Positions 47,201 to 54,996 of a stretch of DNA of 64,000 nucleotides are shown here, one piece after another. Origin of the DNA: an uncultured Flavobacteriaceae bacterium (GTDB taxonomy: Bacteria > Bacteroidota > Bacteroidia > Flavobacteriales > Flavobacteriaceae); contig CANNAN010000001.1 of the NCBI GenBank assembly GCA_947502635.1, positions 372,001-436,000 on the forward strand, read 5' to 3'. The translations under genes and the position numbers were made by a program. Positions within the stretch are counted from its first letter, which is position 1. Every line of letters begins with the position of its first letter. Under the pieces are notes generated by a model that was not told the DNA's origin, did no database searches, and saw only the letters and a list, made by a program, of their open reading frames with translations.

Positions 47201-47467
47201 AACTGTTTTGCAGAAGTACAAGTGTCTGGAAAAGCACATATAATCTGTGGAGGGAATTACTTTGGAGTAAAGCCCTATCACGGAAGGTTTGATGGCTTTT
47301 TAGGCGCCATGATTTCATCAGATAAAACTATTAAACTAGGAAATACTGTAGGGCTAGATTTTTTCAATAAAGCCGTAACTAAACTTGAAACTATAACTAT
47401 AAATAATAACCAATATTTAATTGCTGTAATACATAATGAAGATGTTCAGATTTATAAAATTAAATAA
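44225..47467 (+). CDS. VCBS/FG-GAP repeat lipoprotein with UnbV/ASPIC domain (second paralogue)
   Basis: A 1080-residue lipoprotein (lipobox MFFGC, Cys18), tandem paralogue of the preceding gene. The shared order is YYNGGGVAIGDINNDELPDIFF, EGGNDWSTGVSMGDVNGDGLLD, FDYDLDGDLDMYLLNHA, YGDLDNDGDLDLVTNN, the ASPIC part (LQRGFQSSSQPILHFGL, IKVVWPDKTYQTL) and GDINNDGNDDIYLGNG. The acidic D-x-D/N-x-D-G loops imply calcium binding. Overlaps of 11 bp upstream and about 32 bp with the haloperoxidase-like gene downstream show tight translational coupling. The family is widespread in Bacteroidota SusC/D loci, but its function there is not settled. Confidence 0.9.
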   Translation: MRSKYIVYISVFLMFFGCKKDDEKLFTILPSKDSNIEFSNTLRDTVGQNILDYLYYYNGGGVAIGDINNDELPDIFFTSNQNKNKLYLNQGHLKFEDISEKSNIEGGNDWSTGVSMGDVNGDGLLDIYVCAVVGVNGFSGKNELFINKGDLTFEEQGAQYGLDFDNYSSSAAFFDYDLDGDLDMYLLNHAIHTEESFGKASIRYNRVYESGDKLLRNDGSKFVDVSEEAGIFGGANGYGLGLAISDFNQDGYPDIYISNDFHEDDYYYLNNGDGTFSEDLKHHFGHTSKFSMGNDAADVNNDGFTDLITLDMLPDDEVVLKSSAGDDNIQIQNLRTKQFGYHYQYARNMLQINQGADSFTETALLSNIAATDWSWSALVADFDQDSKQDIFIANGVPKRPNDLDYIKYISNDQVKKKIETTNLIDKEALNYMPDGKLKNNFFKGNLDLQFNDKTKAWVNQNTTYSTGAAYGDLDNDGDLDLVTNNINEVASIYINNTDDKKNYLKIQFNYLKNNRLGIGAKVYLYNENTMQYKELFLQRGFQSSSQPILHFGLDSISKVDSIKVVWPDKTYQTLKAVFTNQTLTISPENSKPYSYTSSVQNSENIFTKLKNNWGITYKHSDNNYIDSNRHKLIPYQISDRGAAIAVGDINNDGNDDIYLGNGKHKPAEIYIQSESGFIKLEDTLLNNTSIIEETSAMIGDFNNDKKNDLFVASGGGEFFGKSKALQNNLYTLEGKGLKCLNTPEGYEDSAVLKVFDYDSDNDLDIFIGNATVSNDFGRIPESYILENHQGTFTKKSLGDLGMVREAVFTDFNNDKQPDLIVVGEWMQPLFLENNKGEFINKTQDYLSQPLNGLWRAIIPFDIDADGDLDYLLGNWGTNSKFKASEEFPMLMYYADFDNNSKTETLLAIEKKGAYYMLEGLDELSAQLISLTKKRFTTYKSFAGKSIDEVFDSSVLQKSKVYKVHNLASGVLKNNNEHFTFEPFNNQLQVAPINCFAEVQVSGKAHIICGGNYFGVKPYHGRFDGFLGAMISSDKTIKLGNTVGLDFFNKAVTKLETITINNNQYLIAVIHNEDVQIYKIK

Positions 47468-48785
47468 AATATACATCACAATAATAGGACTGGTCCTTTT
47501 ACAAGCTTGTAAAGGGAATAGAGAACCGATTGAAGTTACGCCAGATGACTATTATAATACGGTTAACCAAGTAACTGAAATCATGATACATGATATTTTT
47601 TCACCACCAGTTGCGAGTAGAATTTATGTATATCCAAATATTGCTGCTTATGAAATTATGTCCCAAGGGAATCAGACTTACAAATCGCTAGTAGGTCAAA
47701 TAAAAGACTTAACCCCTATTCCTAAAGCTAATGAAACTAATATAAATTTAAAAATTTCTGCTCTGGTAGCGCATATGGAATTAAGTAAAACCTTAGTTTT
47801 TTCTGAAGATAAAATGATGCAATACCGAGATAGCATTTATGGTGTTTGGAACCGTGTAAATCAAGATGAATTTAAGGTTTCTAAAGCCTATGGAATAAAA
47901 GTAGCAAATTATTTAAAAACATGGATGGATGCCGATAATTATGCGCAAACCAGAACCATGCATAAGTACAATATCGATACTGAAGACCCGTCTAGATGGC
48001 AACCAACACCACCTGCTTATATGGATGGTATAGAGCCTCATTGGATGAAAATTAGAACCTTGGTACTTGATTCTGCCGCTCAATTTAAACCCGTGCCTCC
48101 TCCTAAGTTTTCACTAGAAAAAGACTCTCAATTTCATAATGAACTTATGGAAGTTTATAACGTAAGTGAAGCTATTACGAAAAAAGGAGATACTTCCGAA
48201 GAAATAGAAATAGCCCAATTCTGGGACTGTAATCCATATGTTTCGGTAACCAGAGGACATCTTATGTTTGCTACTAAAAAAATTACGCCTGGGGCACACT
48301 GGATTGGGATTACAAAAATAGCATGTAATAATGAAAACCTAAATTTCGATGATGTGGTTTACACTTTTACAAAAACATCCATAGGTATTTTTGAAGCGTT
48401 TATAAGCTGTTGGGATGAAAAATATAGAAGTAACCTGATAAGGCCTGAAACATTGATAAATCAGCATATAGACGAAAAATGGAAACCTATTTTACAAACC
48501 CCACCATTTCCTGAATATACTAGTGGACATTCAGTAGTTTCTGGGGCTGCATCAACTATCTTAACATCCATTTTTGGAGATGACTATTCCTTTGATGATG
48601 ATACTGAAATTCCATTTGGTCTTCCAATTCGTTCATTTAAATCTTTTAATCATGCTGCCGATGAAGCTGCTATAAGTAGGTTATATGGCGGTATTCACTA
48701 TAAAGCTGCAATTGATGAAGGGGTTAAACAAGGAAGAGAAGTTGGGAAATTGGTAGTTAATAAACTAAGTATGAAGCAAGAATGA
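47436..48785 (+). CDS. Vanadium-dependent haloperoxidase-like PAP2 lipoprotein
   Basis: A 449-residue lipoprotein (lipobox LLQAC) of the vanadium haloperoxidase/PAP2 superfamily. The vanadate/phosphate-binding pattern is complete: Lys329 and Arg336-Pro337 in KYRSNLIRP, Ser-Gly-His365 in PEYTSGHS (Thr replaces the usual Pro of PSGH), and Ser-Arg415 with His421 in SRLYGGIHYKAAID. The protein could oxidise halides with peroxide or act as an acid phosphatase; the shared pocket does not separate these. Its start lies 32 bp inside the preceding VCBS gene and its end overlaps the next start by ATGA, so it belongs firmly to this SusC/D operon. Confidence 0.85.
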   Translation: MKMFRFIKLNKIYITIIGLVLLQACKGNREPIEVTPDDYYNTVNQVTEIMIHDIFSPPVASRIYVYPNIAAYEIMSQGNQTYKSLVGQIKDLTPIPKANETNINLKISALVAHMELSKTLVFSEDKMMQYRDSIYGVWNRVNQDEFKVSKAYGIKVANYLKTWMDADNYAQTRTMHKYNIDTEDPSRWQPTPPAYMDGIEPHWMKIRTLVLDSAAQFKPVPPPKFSLEKDSQFHNELMEVYNVSEAITKKGDTSEEIEIAQFWDCNPYVSVTRGHLMFATKKITPGAHWIGITKIACNNENLNFDDVVYTFTKTSIGIFEAFISCWDEKYRSNLIRPETLINQHIDEKWKPILQTPPFPEYTSGHSVVSGAASTILTSIFGDDYSFDDDTEIPFGLPIRSFKSFNHAADEAAISRLYGGIHYKAAIDEGVKQGREVGKLVVNKLSMKQE

Positions 48786-49693
48786 ATATAAAAAAGCTAT
48801 CCTTTTTTGGAATATTTATTTTGCTTGGAATATTGGTATGGTACTTATTTGTAAAAAGCTACGACTATAAAATCACCTTTGAGTCTAAGCAGTCTCCAGG
48901 TGTGATTTATAGTAGTTTAGTCGCATGGAATAATTGGGAACCTAAGTCGAAAAAAACAGTTTCAGTACTTTCAAAAATACCATTTTCGAATGTAGTTCAA
49001 GAATTCAAAGTATCAGACTCTATTTTTAAGATTGAATGGTTATTAACTAAGAAGTCCGATTCCATTACAAAAATCACAGCACTTTTATCTGATAAAGACC
49101 ATAGTTTAATACAAAGAATAAAAATGCCATTTACCAAAACAGACTTTATGAAACGTGTTCTATCAACCGTGAAAAATATAAGAAAAGGTATTAGAGCCCA
49201 TAAGAGTGATTATAAGGTTTCAAACGTTACGGAAGCAATTATTCCTGAAAAAAATGTAGCGTATATAGAACTTAATTGTAAACTACACGAGAAGGCCAAT
49301 AAAATGATGATGCATACCATTGATGCAATGGAATACATTAAAATGAATAATATGAAGTTGACAGATGATCCTTTTATAGAAATTGTTAATTGGAATCTTC
49401 AAGAAGATCATATCACATTCCATTTTTGTTTTCCAATTCCTAAGCTTAGTACTTACCCAAAATCAGATGTGGTAAACATTAAAACTACGGTTTCAAAACC
49501 AGCTATAAAAACAACTTTTAATGGTCATTATAAATTTTCAGATAGAGGCTGGTTTTATTTGCTAGATTATGCCAAAACACACAAAATAGATATAGAGGAA
49601 TTACCTGTTGAAGTTTTTTTGAATGACCCTCATTCTGGTGAAGATGAGTTAAACTGGGAAGCTGAAATATATTTACCATTAAAAAGGTTTTAG
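48782..49693 (+). CDS. Membrane-anchored SRPBCC plus GyrI-like ligand-binding protein
   Basis: A 303-residue protein with one N-terminal transmembrane helix (about residues 7-24). The first half (KITFESKQSPGVIYSSLVAW, WNNWEPKSK) has the look of an SRPBCC/polyketide-cyclase fold. The second half matches the GyrI-like/AraC effector-binding pattern: YIELNCKLH, the pair of related strands, GHYKFSDRGWFYLLDYAKTH and the closing EVFLNDPHSGEDELNWEAEIYLPL. Such domains bind small hydrophobic or cationic molecules. It is coupled by a 4-bp overlap to the haloperoxidase-like gene and is the last gene of the operon. A role in binding the substrate or product of that enzyme is inference. Confidence 0.7.
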   Translation: MNIKKLSFFGIFILLGILVWYLFVKSYDYKITFESKQSPGVIYSSLVAWNNWEPKSKKTVSVLSKIPFSNVVQEFKVSDSIFKIEWLLTKKSDSITKITALLSDKDHSLIQRIKMPFTKTDFMKRVLSTVKNIRKGIRAHKSDYKVSNVTEAIIPEKNVAYIELNCKLHEKANKMMMHTIDAMEYIKMNNMKLTDDPFIEIVNWNLQEDHITFHFCFPIPKLSTYPKSDVVNIKTTVSKPAIKTTFNGHYKFSDRGWFYLLDYAKTHKIDIEELPVEVFLNDPHSGEDELNWEAEIYLPLKRF

Positions 49694-49764
49694 TTAGGTG
49701 CAATTTTCTCATTGAATCTAATGATATGTTTATTTTTTGAGTTAATCAATGTTTATTAGATATT

Positions 49765-49786
49765 GTGTATCCGCCTTAGGATACAC
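49765..49786. promoter_or_regulatory. Palindromic operator candidate upstream of the gluconate genes
   Basis: A perfect 8-bp inverted repeat GTGTATCC-GCCTTA-GGATACAC, 38 bp before the gntK-gnd start. There is no T tract after it, so it does not look like a terminator. Size and position suit a dimeric repressor such as a GntR or LacI member, but none is encoded nearby. Confidence 0.5.
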
Positions 49787-49823
49787 TTACCTAATAACGC
49801 ACCCTTTAATATAGAATTAAATA

Positions 49824-51716
49824 ATGAAGATGAAAAAATCCGTAATAGTCGTTATGGGAGTTAGTGGTTGCGGAAAAACCACTATCGGGAAACAATTATC
49901 AGAAAAAATGAAGCTTCCCTTTTTTGATGGAGATGATTTCCATCCTAAAAAGAATTTAGATAAAATGGAAAAAGGAATTCCGTTAAATAACGAAGACCGT
50001 TATCCTTGGTTGAATATCCTTGCCGATAACATAGAAGAGTGGAGTCAAAAAGATGGAGCTATTATAGCCTGTTCAGCTTTAAAAGAAAAATACAGAGAGA
50101 TTTTAGCGTCTAAAAATAAAAATATCATATGGATATATTTATCTGGAGACCAAAGCTTGATTAAGGCTAGAATTGAGCAGAGGCAAGGTCATTTTATGAA
50201 TGCAAGCATGTTAATATCTCAATTTAATGATTTAGAAGTTCCTAAATATGGTATTCACGCGGATATTTCTCAGTCACCAGAAAAAATTGTAAATGAAATT
50301 CTAGCAAATTTAGAACCTATAAATACATCATTTTTTGGAGTCATAGGACTTGGTGTCATGGGAAGAAGCCTAAGTTTAAATATTGCAGAAAAAGGATACG
50401 CGCTATCTGTTTATAATAGAATTACTGAAGGCGAAGAAAATAGTGTCAAAGATTTTTTAGAAGAAGCTGAGGATGATATGAAAATTGAAGGATTTACAGA
50501 CTTAAGTGAATTTGTAGATTCTTTAGAGCGACCTAGAAAAATATTGATAATGATTAAAGCAGGTAATGCCATAGACCAAGTAGTTGAAGCATTAATTCCT
50601 AAGCTATCAGAAGGCGATATTATTATTGATGGTGGGAACTCACATTACAAAGACACAAAAAGAAGAGCCGATTATTTAGAAAACAAAGGACTTAATTTTA
50701 TAGGGGCTGGAATATCAGGAGGAGAAGAAGGGGCACGAAAAGGGCCTTCAATTATGCCTGGAGGTAAAAAAGACAGTTATCAAATTATAGCACCAGTTTT
50801 AGAATCCATTGCAGCAATAGGCGAAGACGGCACAAAATGCTGTGTTTATGTTGGACCTGAAGGCGCGGGGCATTTTGTTAAGATGATTCATAACGGCATT
50901 GAATATGCCGAAATGCAGCTTCTTGCAGAGGTTTACTCACTACTTTCAGTGTCAAAATCAAAAGAAGAAATCAAGGATATCTTTTTAGAATGGAATTCAG
51001 GAGAGTTAGGCAGTTATTTGCTGGAGATTACAGCCAATATCATGACAAAAAAAGAGGGAGGCGAATATGTGCTTGATTTAATTCTAGATAAAGCGGGTAA
51101 CAAAGGAACTGGGTCATGGTCTACGAAAGCCGCTTTTGATCTTGGTACAGTGAATACCATGATGGCTTCAGCAGTATTTGCCAGATATGTGTCTTCCTTT
51201 AAAGAAAGGAGAAAAAAACTAGCAAAAGAAATCAATAAAAATATAGACCTTGGTAGTTATATTTCAATAGAAGATGTTAAAGAAGCATACAAGTGTGCTA
51301 GATTGCTAAATCACCAACAAGGGTTTGAAATTATTAGACGAGCCTCTGAGTCCTACGATTGGAACCTATCTTTATCAGACCTTTCCAGAATATGGACCAA
51401 TGGATGTATTATAAGGTCAGAGCTCATGATAAATTGTATTTCATATTTTAAAACCTATGACGATTTGTTTGAACATCCTGAAATTATTGATGTTTTAAAA
51501 CGCGGTGAAGATGCAGTGAAATCAGTTTTAATTCACGGACTCACAAATAGAATACCACTTCCTCTATTTACAGAGGCAAATACCTATTGGGTATCAATGA
51601 CCACCGAAAGGTTATCTGCTAATATGATTCAGGCACAAAGAGACTATTTCGGGGCACATACATATCAGAGGGTGGATGCCCCAGAGAATCAATCCTTTCA
51701 TACAAATTGGTATTAG
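49824..51716 (+). CDS. Gluconokinase-6-phosphogluconate dehydrogenase fusion
   Basis: A 630-residue fusion of two consecutive enzymes. Residues 1-165 are a GntK-type gluconokinase with the P-loop MGVSGCGKTT, DGDDFHPKKNLDKM, GIPLNNEDRYPWL and CSALKEKYREIL. Residues about 169-630 are a full-length 6-phosphogluconate dehydrogenase with the NADP-binding GVIGLGVMGRSL, DGGNSHYKDT, the signature GISGGEEGARKGPSIMPGG, HNGIEYAEMQL and GTGSWS. The enzyme should convert gluconate to ribulose 5-phosphate in one polypeptide, in the cytoplasm. All main motifs of both halves are present. The GntP permease gene starts 2 bp after the stop, so uptake and catabolism are joined. The N-terminal Met could also be residue 3. 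Confidence 0.94.
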   Translation: MKMKKSVIVVMGVSGCGKTTIGKQLSEKMKLPFFDGDDFHPKKNLDKMEKGIPLNNEDRYPWLNILADNIEEWSQKDGAIIACSALKEKYREILASKNKNIIWIYLSGDQSLIKARIEQRQGHFMNASMLISQFNDLEVPKYGIHADISQSPEKIVNEILANLEPINTSFFGVIGLGVMGRSLSLNIAEKGYALSVYNRITEGEENSVKDFLEEAEDDMKIEGFTDLSEFVDSLERPRKILIMIKAGNAIDQVVEALIPKLSEGDIIIDGGNSHYKDTKRRADYLENKGLNFIGAGISGGEEGARKGPSIMPGGKKDSYQIIAPVLESIAAIGEDGTKCCVYVGPEGAGHFVKMIHNGIEYAEMQLLAEVYSLLSVSKSKEEIKDIFLEWNSGELGSYLLEITANIMTKKEGGEYVLDLILDKAGNKGTGSWSTKAAFDLGTVNTMMASAVFARYVSSFKERRKKLAKEINKNIDLGSYISIEDVKEAYKCARLLNHQQGFEIIRRASESYDWNLSLSDLSRIWTNGCIIRSELMINCISYFKTYDDLFEHPEIIDVLKRGEDAVKSVLIHGLTNRIPLPLFTEANTYWVSMTTERLSANMIQAQRDYFGAHTYQRVDAPENQSFHTNWY

Positions 51717-51718
51717 TT

Positions 51719-53062
51719 ATGATAGATTTTACATTGTTATCGGCCGTATTGTTCGGTATAATCATGTTACTGGTATTGATACTTCGTCTTAAAATACAGG
51801 CATTTATAGCGTTGTTAATTGCTAGTATTATTGTAGGCGTATTGTCTGGCATGGAACCATTGGTTATTATTAAGACAATGCAGGAAGGCATGGGCAGTAC
51901 CCTCGGTTTTGTTGCGGTAGTAGTGGGTTTAGGGGCTATGTTTGGGGCTGTTTTAGAACATTCGGGAGGCGCAGAATCTTTAGCAACATTCCTATTATCA
52001 AAATTTGGAGAAAAGCGTTCATCTTGGGCATTAATGTTAACGGGTTTTATCGTTGCAATTCCAGTATTCTTTGATGTAGCCTTCATTATTTTGGTTCCTA
52101 TGATATACGCACTACAAAGAAAAACAGGGAAATCTTTGCTCCTTTACGGTATTCCTTTATTAGCAGGATTAGCTATAACACATTCATTTATACCACCAAC
52201 ACCAGGTCCTGTAGCAGTTGCAGATATAGTAAAAGCAGATTTAGGTTGGGTTATCTTTTTTGGTTTTCTAACAGGCATTCCTACAGCCATAGTATGTGGC
52301 CCTCTATTTGCAAAATATATAGCAAAAAAAATTCATGTAGAAGCTCCAGCATTACAAACCGATATAAGTGAGGCAAAAACATTTCCGTCAGTTGGTATTA
52401 TCATTAGCATTATTGCCATTCCTATTGTTTTGATTGTTTTAAACACATTGTTGAACAGTCCGCTTATAGGAGATGGGAGGGTGTCAAAAAAGACTTTAGA
52501 GTGGCTGGGAATGATAGGTCACCCGTTTTCAGCCTTAATAATAGCAAATCTTATAGCATGGTACACATTGGGTTTACGCAGGGGGTTTACAAAAGATAAG
52601 TTATTGAATATTACGACCCAATCCATGGGGCCAGCAGGGATTATAATATTGCTAACTGGAGCTGGTGGCGTTTTTAAACAGATGCTCGTAAATACGGGGA
52701 CAGGAGAAATGCTTGCCAATTATTTTGCGGATCAAGGCGTTAGTATTCTTCTTTTTTCCTTTATAGCAGCAGCTTTGATCAGGATCCTTCAAGGCTCTGC
52801 CACGGTAGCTATGATTACCGCAGCAGGACTTACCTCACCACTTTTGGTAGAAACGATTTCCGAACCGCAGAAAGCATTAATTGTAATAGCCATTGCTTCT
52901 GGAGCTACAATCATGTCTCATGTTAACGATAGTGGGTTTTGGTTGGTCAGTAAGTATTTGGGACTTTCGGAAAAACAGACTTTCAAAAGTTGGACGGTGA
53001 TGACCTCGCTATTGGCTCTAACAGGTTTTATTACAGCTTCGTTATTGTCGTTGTTTTTTTAA
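51719..53062 (+). CDS. gntP: GntP-family gluconate:H+ symporter
   Basis: A 447-residue polytopic inner-membrane permease with about 12-14 hydrophobic helices. Start set at the ATG 2 bp after the previous stop (MIDFTLLSAVLFG); a TTG further upstream would overlap the fusion gene and is not needed. GntP signatures include the early GMGSTLGFVAVVVGLGAMFGA, the AIPVFFDVAFIILVP segment, SFIPPTPGPVAVADI, and the late LRILQGSATVAMITAAGL and ATIMSHVNDSGFW (the ISHVNDSGFW motif). It imports gluconate or a related sugar acid for the fusion enzyme upstream. Confidence 0.95.
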   Translation: MIDFTLLSAVLFGIIMLLVLILRLKIQAFIALLIASIIVGVLSGMEPLVIIKTMQEGMGSTLGFVAVVVGLGAMFGAVLEHSGGAESLATFLLSKFGEKRSSWALMLTGFIVAIPVFFDVAFIILVPMIYALQRKTGKSLLLYGIPLLAGLAITHSFIPPTPGPVAVADIVKADLGWVIFFGFLTGIPTAIVCGPLFAKYIAKKIHVEAPALQTDISEAKTFPSVGIIISIIAIPIVLIVLNTLLNSPLIGDGRVSKKTLEWLGMIGHPFSALIIANLIAWYTLGLRRGFTKDKLLNITTQSMGPAGIIILLTGAGGVFKQMLVNTGTGEMLANYFADQGVSILLFSFIAAALIRILQGSATVAMITAAGLTSPLLVETISEPQKALIVIAIASGATIMSHVNDSGFWLVSKYLGLSEKQTFKSWTVMTSLLALTGFITASLLSLFF

Positions 53063-53098
53063 ACATAATTAAAAGTATAATTAAAAATTACATTAAAA

Positions 53099-54715
53099 AT
53101 GAAAAAAAAGCCAACTCACTTAAAACCTGTATTCAGGATTTTGTTTTGCATGATATTCTTAATAGTCTCTTGCCAGTCAAACAAGCAAGATACTAAAGAA
53201 ATAGCCCTTGGAGATTATCAACCAGATCGCGATTTAGGAGAATTATTTATTGCTGTTCAAACTTCAAAAATATTTGATGATAATAAAACGTTTGTTGATT
53301 GTTCTCCAATAAAAAGCCCTGCAGAAATATTACAAGCTTATAACGCTCAAAAAGCTAAAAAGGATTTTAATTTAAATGATTTTGTGAAGGCAAACTTTAA
53401 ATTACCGCCCGTTTTAGAAAAAAAGCAGGTAGATAAAAAAGGAGACATGATTGCTCATTTAAAAAACCATTGGAAGTATTTAACCCGAACAGCAAAAAGT
53501 GAGGAACAATATACAACCATGGTTAATTTGCCTAAGCCTTTTATTGTACCAGGGGGTAGATTTAGAGAACTGTTCTATTGGGATAGCTATTTTAGTGTCA
53601 TAGGCCTTTTAGAAAGTAATGAAGATGAATTAGCCTATGGTATGCTTAAAAATTTCGATTTTTTAATCAATGAGTATGGATTCATCCCTAATGGAAATCG
53701 TACCTATTTCACGTCACGGTCGCAACCGCCATTTTACGCAGAAATGCTTATTATATATGCCAAAAAACATGGTATTGAAAGCATTATGGAATTTTTGCCT
53801 TCATTGGAAAAAGAATATCAATTTTGGATAGATAACCACGCTAAAAGTAATATGTCTCACAGAATTATAAAATTAGATAGTACACATACTTTAAACAGAT
53901 ATTATGGATCACTTACAGCTCCTAGACCTGAAGGGTATCATAAGGAGAAAAAATGGGCTTCAAACCTTCCAGAACCTGAAAGGGCAAATTTTCACCAGCA
54001 CCTTAGGGCAGTATGTGAGTCTGGTTGGGATTTTAGTAGTAGATGGTTTGCCGATGGAAAAGATAAAATAACGACTAATTGTGAAGATATCATTCCCATT
54101 TGTTTAAACAGTTTACTATTTGGTATGGAAAAACAATTAGGCGTTATGTATAACAAAAAGGGTGATGAGGAGAAAGTTCTACACTATCAGCAATTAGCTA
54201 AAAAGAGAAAACAAGCGATGCAAACCTATCTCTGGTCTGAAGCATCAGGATATTATAAAGATTATAATTTTAATAAAAAGGAACATACTACCATCCTTTC
54301 ATTAGCTACAGTATACCCTTTATATTTTGGTATTGCTAATCAAAATCAAGCAGACCAAATAGCTAAAATAGTAGAAAGCGAACTTTTATTTGATGGAGGC
54401 GTAGTAACCACGACAGTTAATTCGGGTGAGCAATGGGATGCTCCAAATGGTTGGGCACCATTACAATGGATGACTGTTATTGGTCTTAATAATTACGGGC
54501 ATAAAGACCTTGCTTCAAACATAACGAATAGATGGTTAAGGCTTAATGAAAAAGTATTTAGAGAAGAAGGGAAAATGATGGAAAAATACAATGTTGTAGA
54601 TACCACTCTAGCAGGTGGCGGTGGTGAATATAAAAATCAGGACGGTTTTGGTTGGACTAATGGTGTTGCTTTAGGATTACATGCATTTATAAATGGAGAA
54701 AATGGAGAACAATAA
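53099..54715 (+). CDS. treA: Trehalase, GH37, exported lipoprotein
   Basis: A 538-residue GH37 inverting trehalase that splits trehalose to two glucose. The signal ends LIVSC, so it is a lipoprotein, probably periplasm-facing. Both family signatures are present: PGGRFRELFYWDSY (about residues 151-164) and QWDAPNGWAP (about 445-454). ESGWDFSSRWF and the closing GGGGEYKNQDGFGWTNGV also match. Length is standard. It lies 36 bp after gntP in the same direction, so it may be co-transcribed. Trehalose-derived glucose could be oxidised to gluconate outside and imported by GntP, but no glucose dehydrogenase is in view. Confidence 0.95.
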   Translation: MKKKPTHLKPVFRILFCMIFLIVSCQSNKQDTKEIALGDYQPDRDLGELFIAVQTSKIFDDNKTFVDCSPIKSPAEILQAYNAQKAKKDFNLNDFVKANFKLPPVLEKKQVDKKGDMIAHLKNHWKYLTRTAKSEEQYTTMVNLPKPFIVPGGRFRELFYWDSYFSVIGLLESNEDELAYGMLKNFDFLINEYGFIPNGNRTYFTSRSQPPFYAEMLIIYAKKHGIESIMEFLPSLEKEYQFWIDNHAKSNMSHRIIKLDSTHTLNRYYGSLTAPRPEGYHKEKKWASNLPEPERANFHQHLRAVCESGWDFSSRWFADGKDKITTNCEDIIPICLNSLLFGMEKQLGVMYNKKGDEEKVLHYQQLAKKRKQAMQTYLWSEASGYYKDYNFNKKEHTTILSLATVYPLYFGIANQNQADQIAKIVESELLFDGGVVTTTVNSGEQWDAPNGWAPLQWMTVIGLNNYGHKDLASNITNRWLRLNEKVFREEGKMMEKYNVVDTTLAGGGGEYKNQDGFGWTNGVALGLHAFINGENGEQ

Positions 54716-54845
54716 TATAAAAGCTTTACTTAAATTAATATCCCAATATTTATATGAATTTTGGATATAATAGCTTCGGTACTGGTGTCTTTTAAGATTT
54801 TAAATTTACGATTTAAGACTTAAAGTAATAGAAAAACAAAATAGA

Positions 54846-54882
54846 CCAATCTTCTTAGTCTGAGAGAAAAGAAGAAGATTGG
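54846..54882. terminator. Hairpin downstream of trehalase gene
   Basis: A perfect 11-bp stem CCAATCTTCTT / AAGAAGATTGG with a 15-nt loop, between the convergent trehalase and SIMPL genes. The flanking T runs are weak on both strands, so termination is likely but not certain. Confidence 0.6.
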
Positions 54883-54996
54883 CTTTGATATTTTATATTT
54901 AAGTGGGTGGTTTACAAGGAGTTTTTATTAGTAGAAAAATAGACTTGTTTTTACGTCGAACTTCTTTAAACTCATTTTTTCTTATATAAAAAGCTT

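Noticed and set aside
51619-52086. A 155-residue minus-strand frame across the gnd-gntP junction
   Set aside because: It is antisense to strongly supported coding sequence on the other strand and its product has no sensible features.
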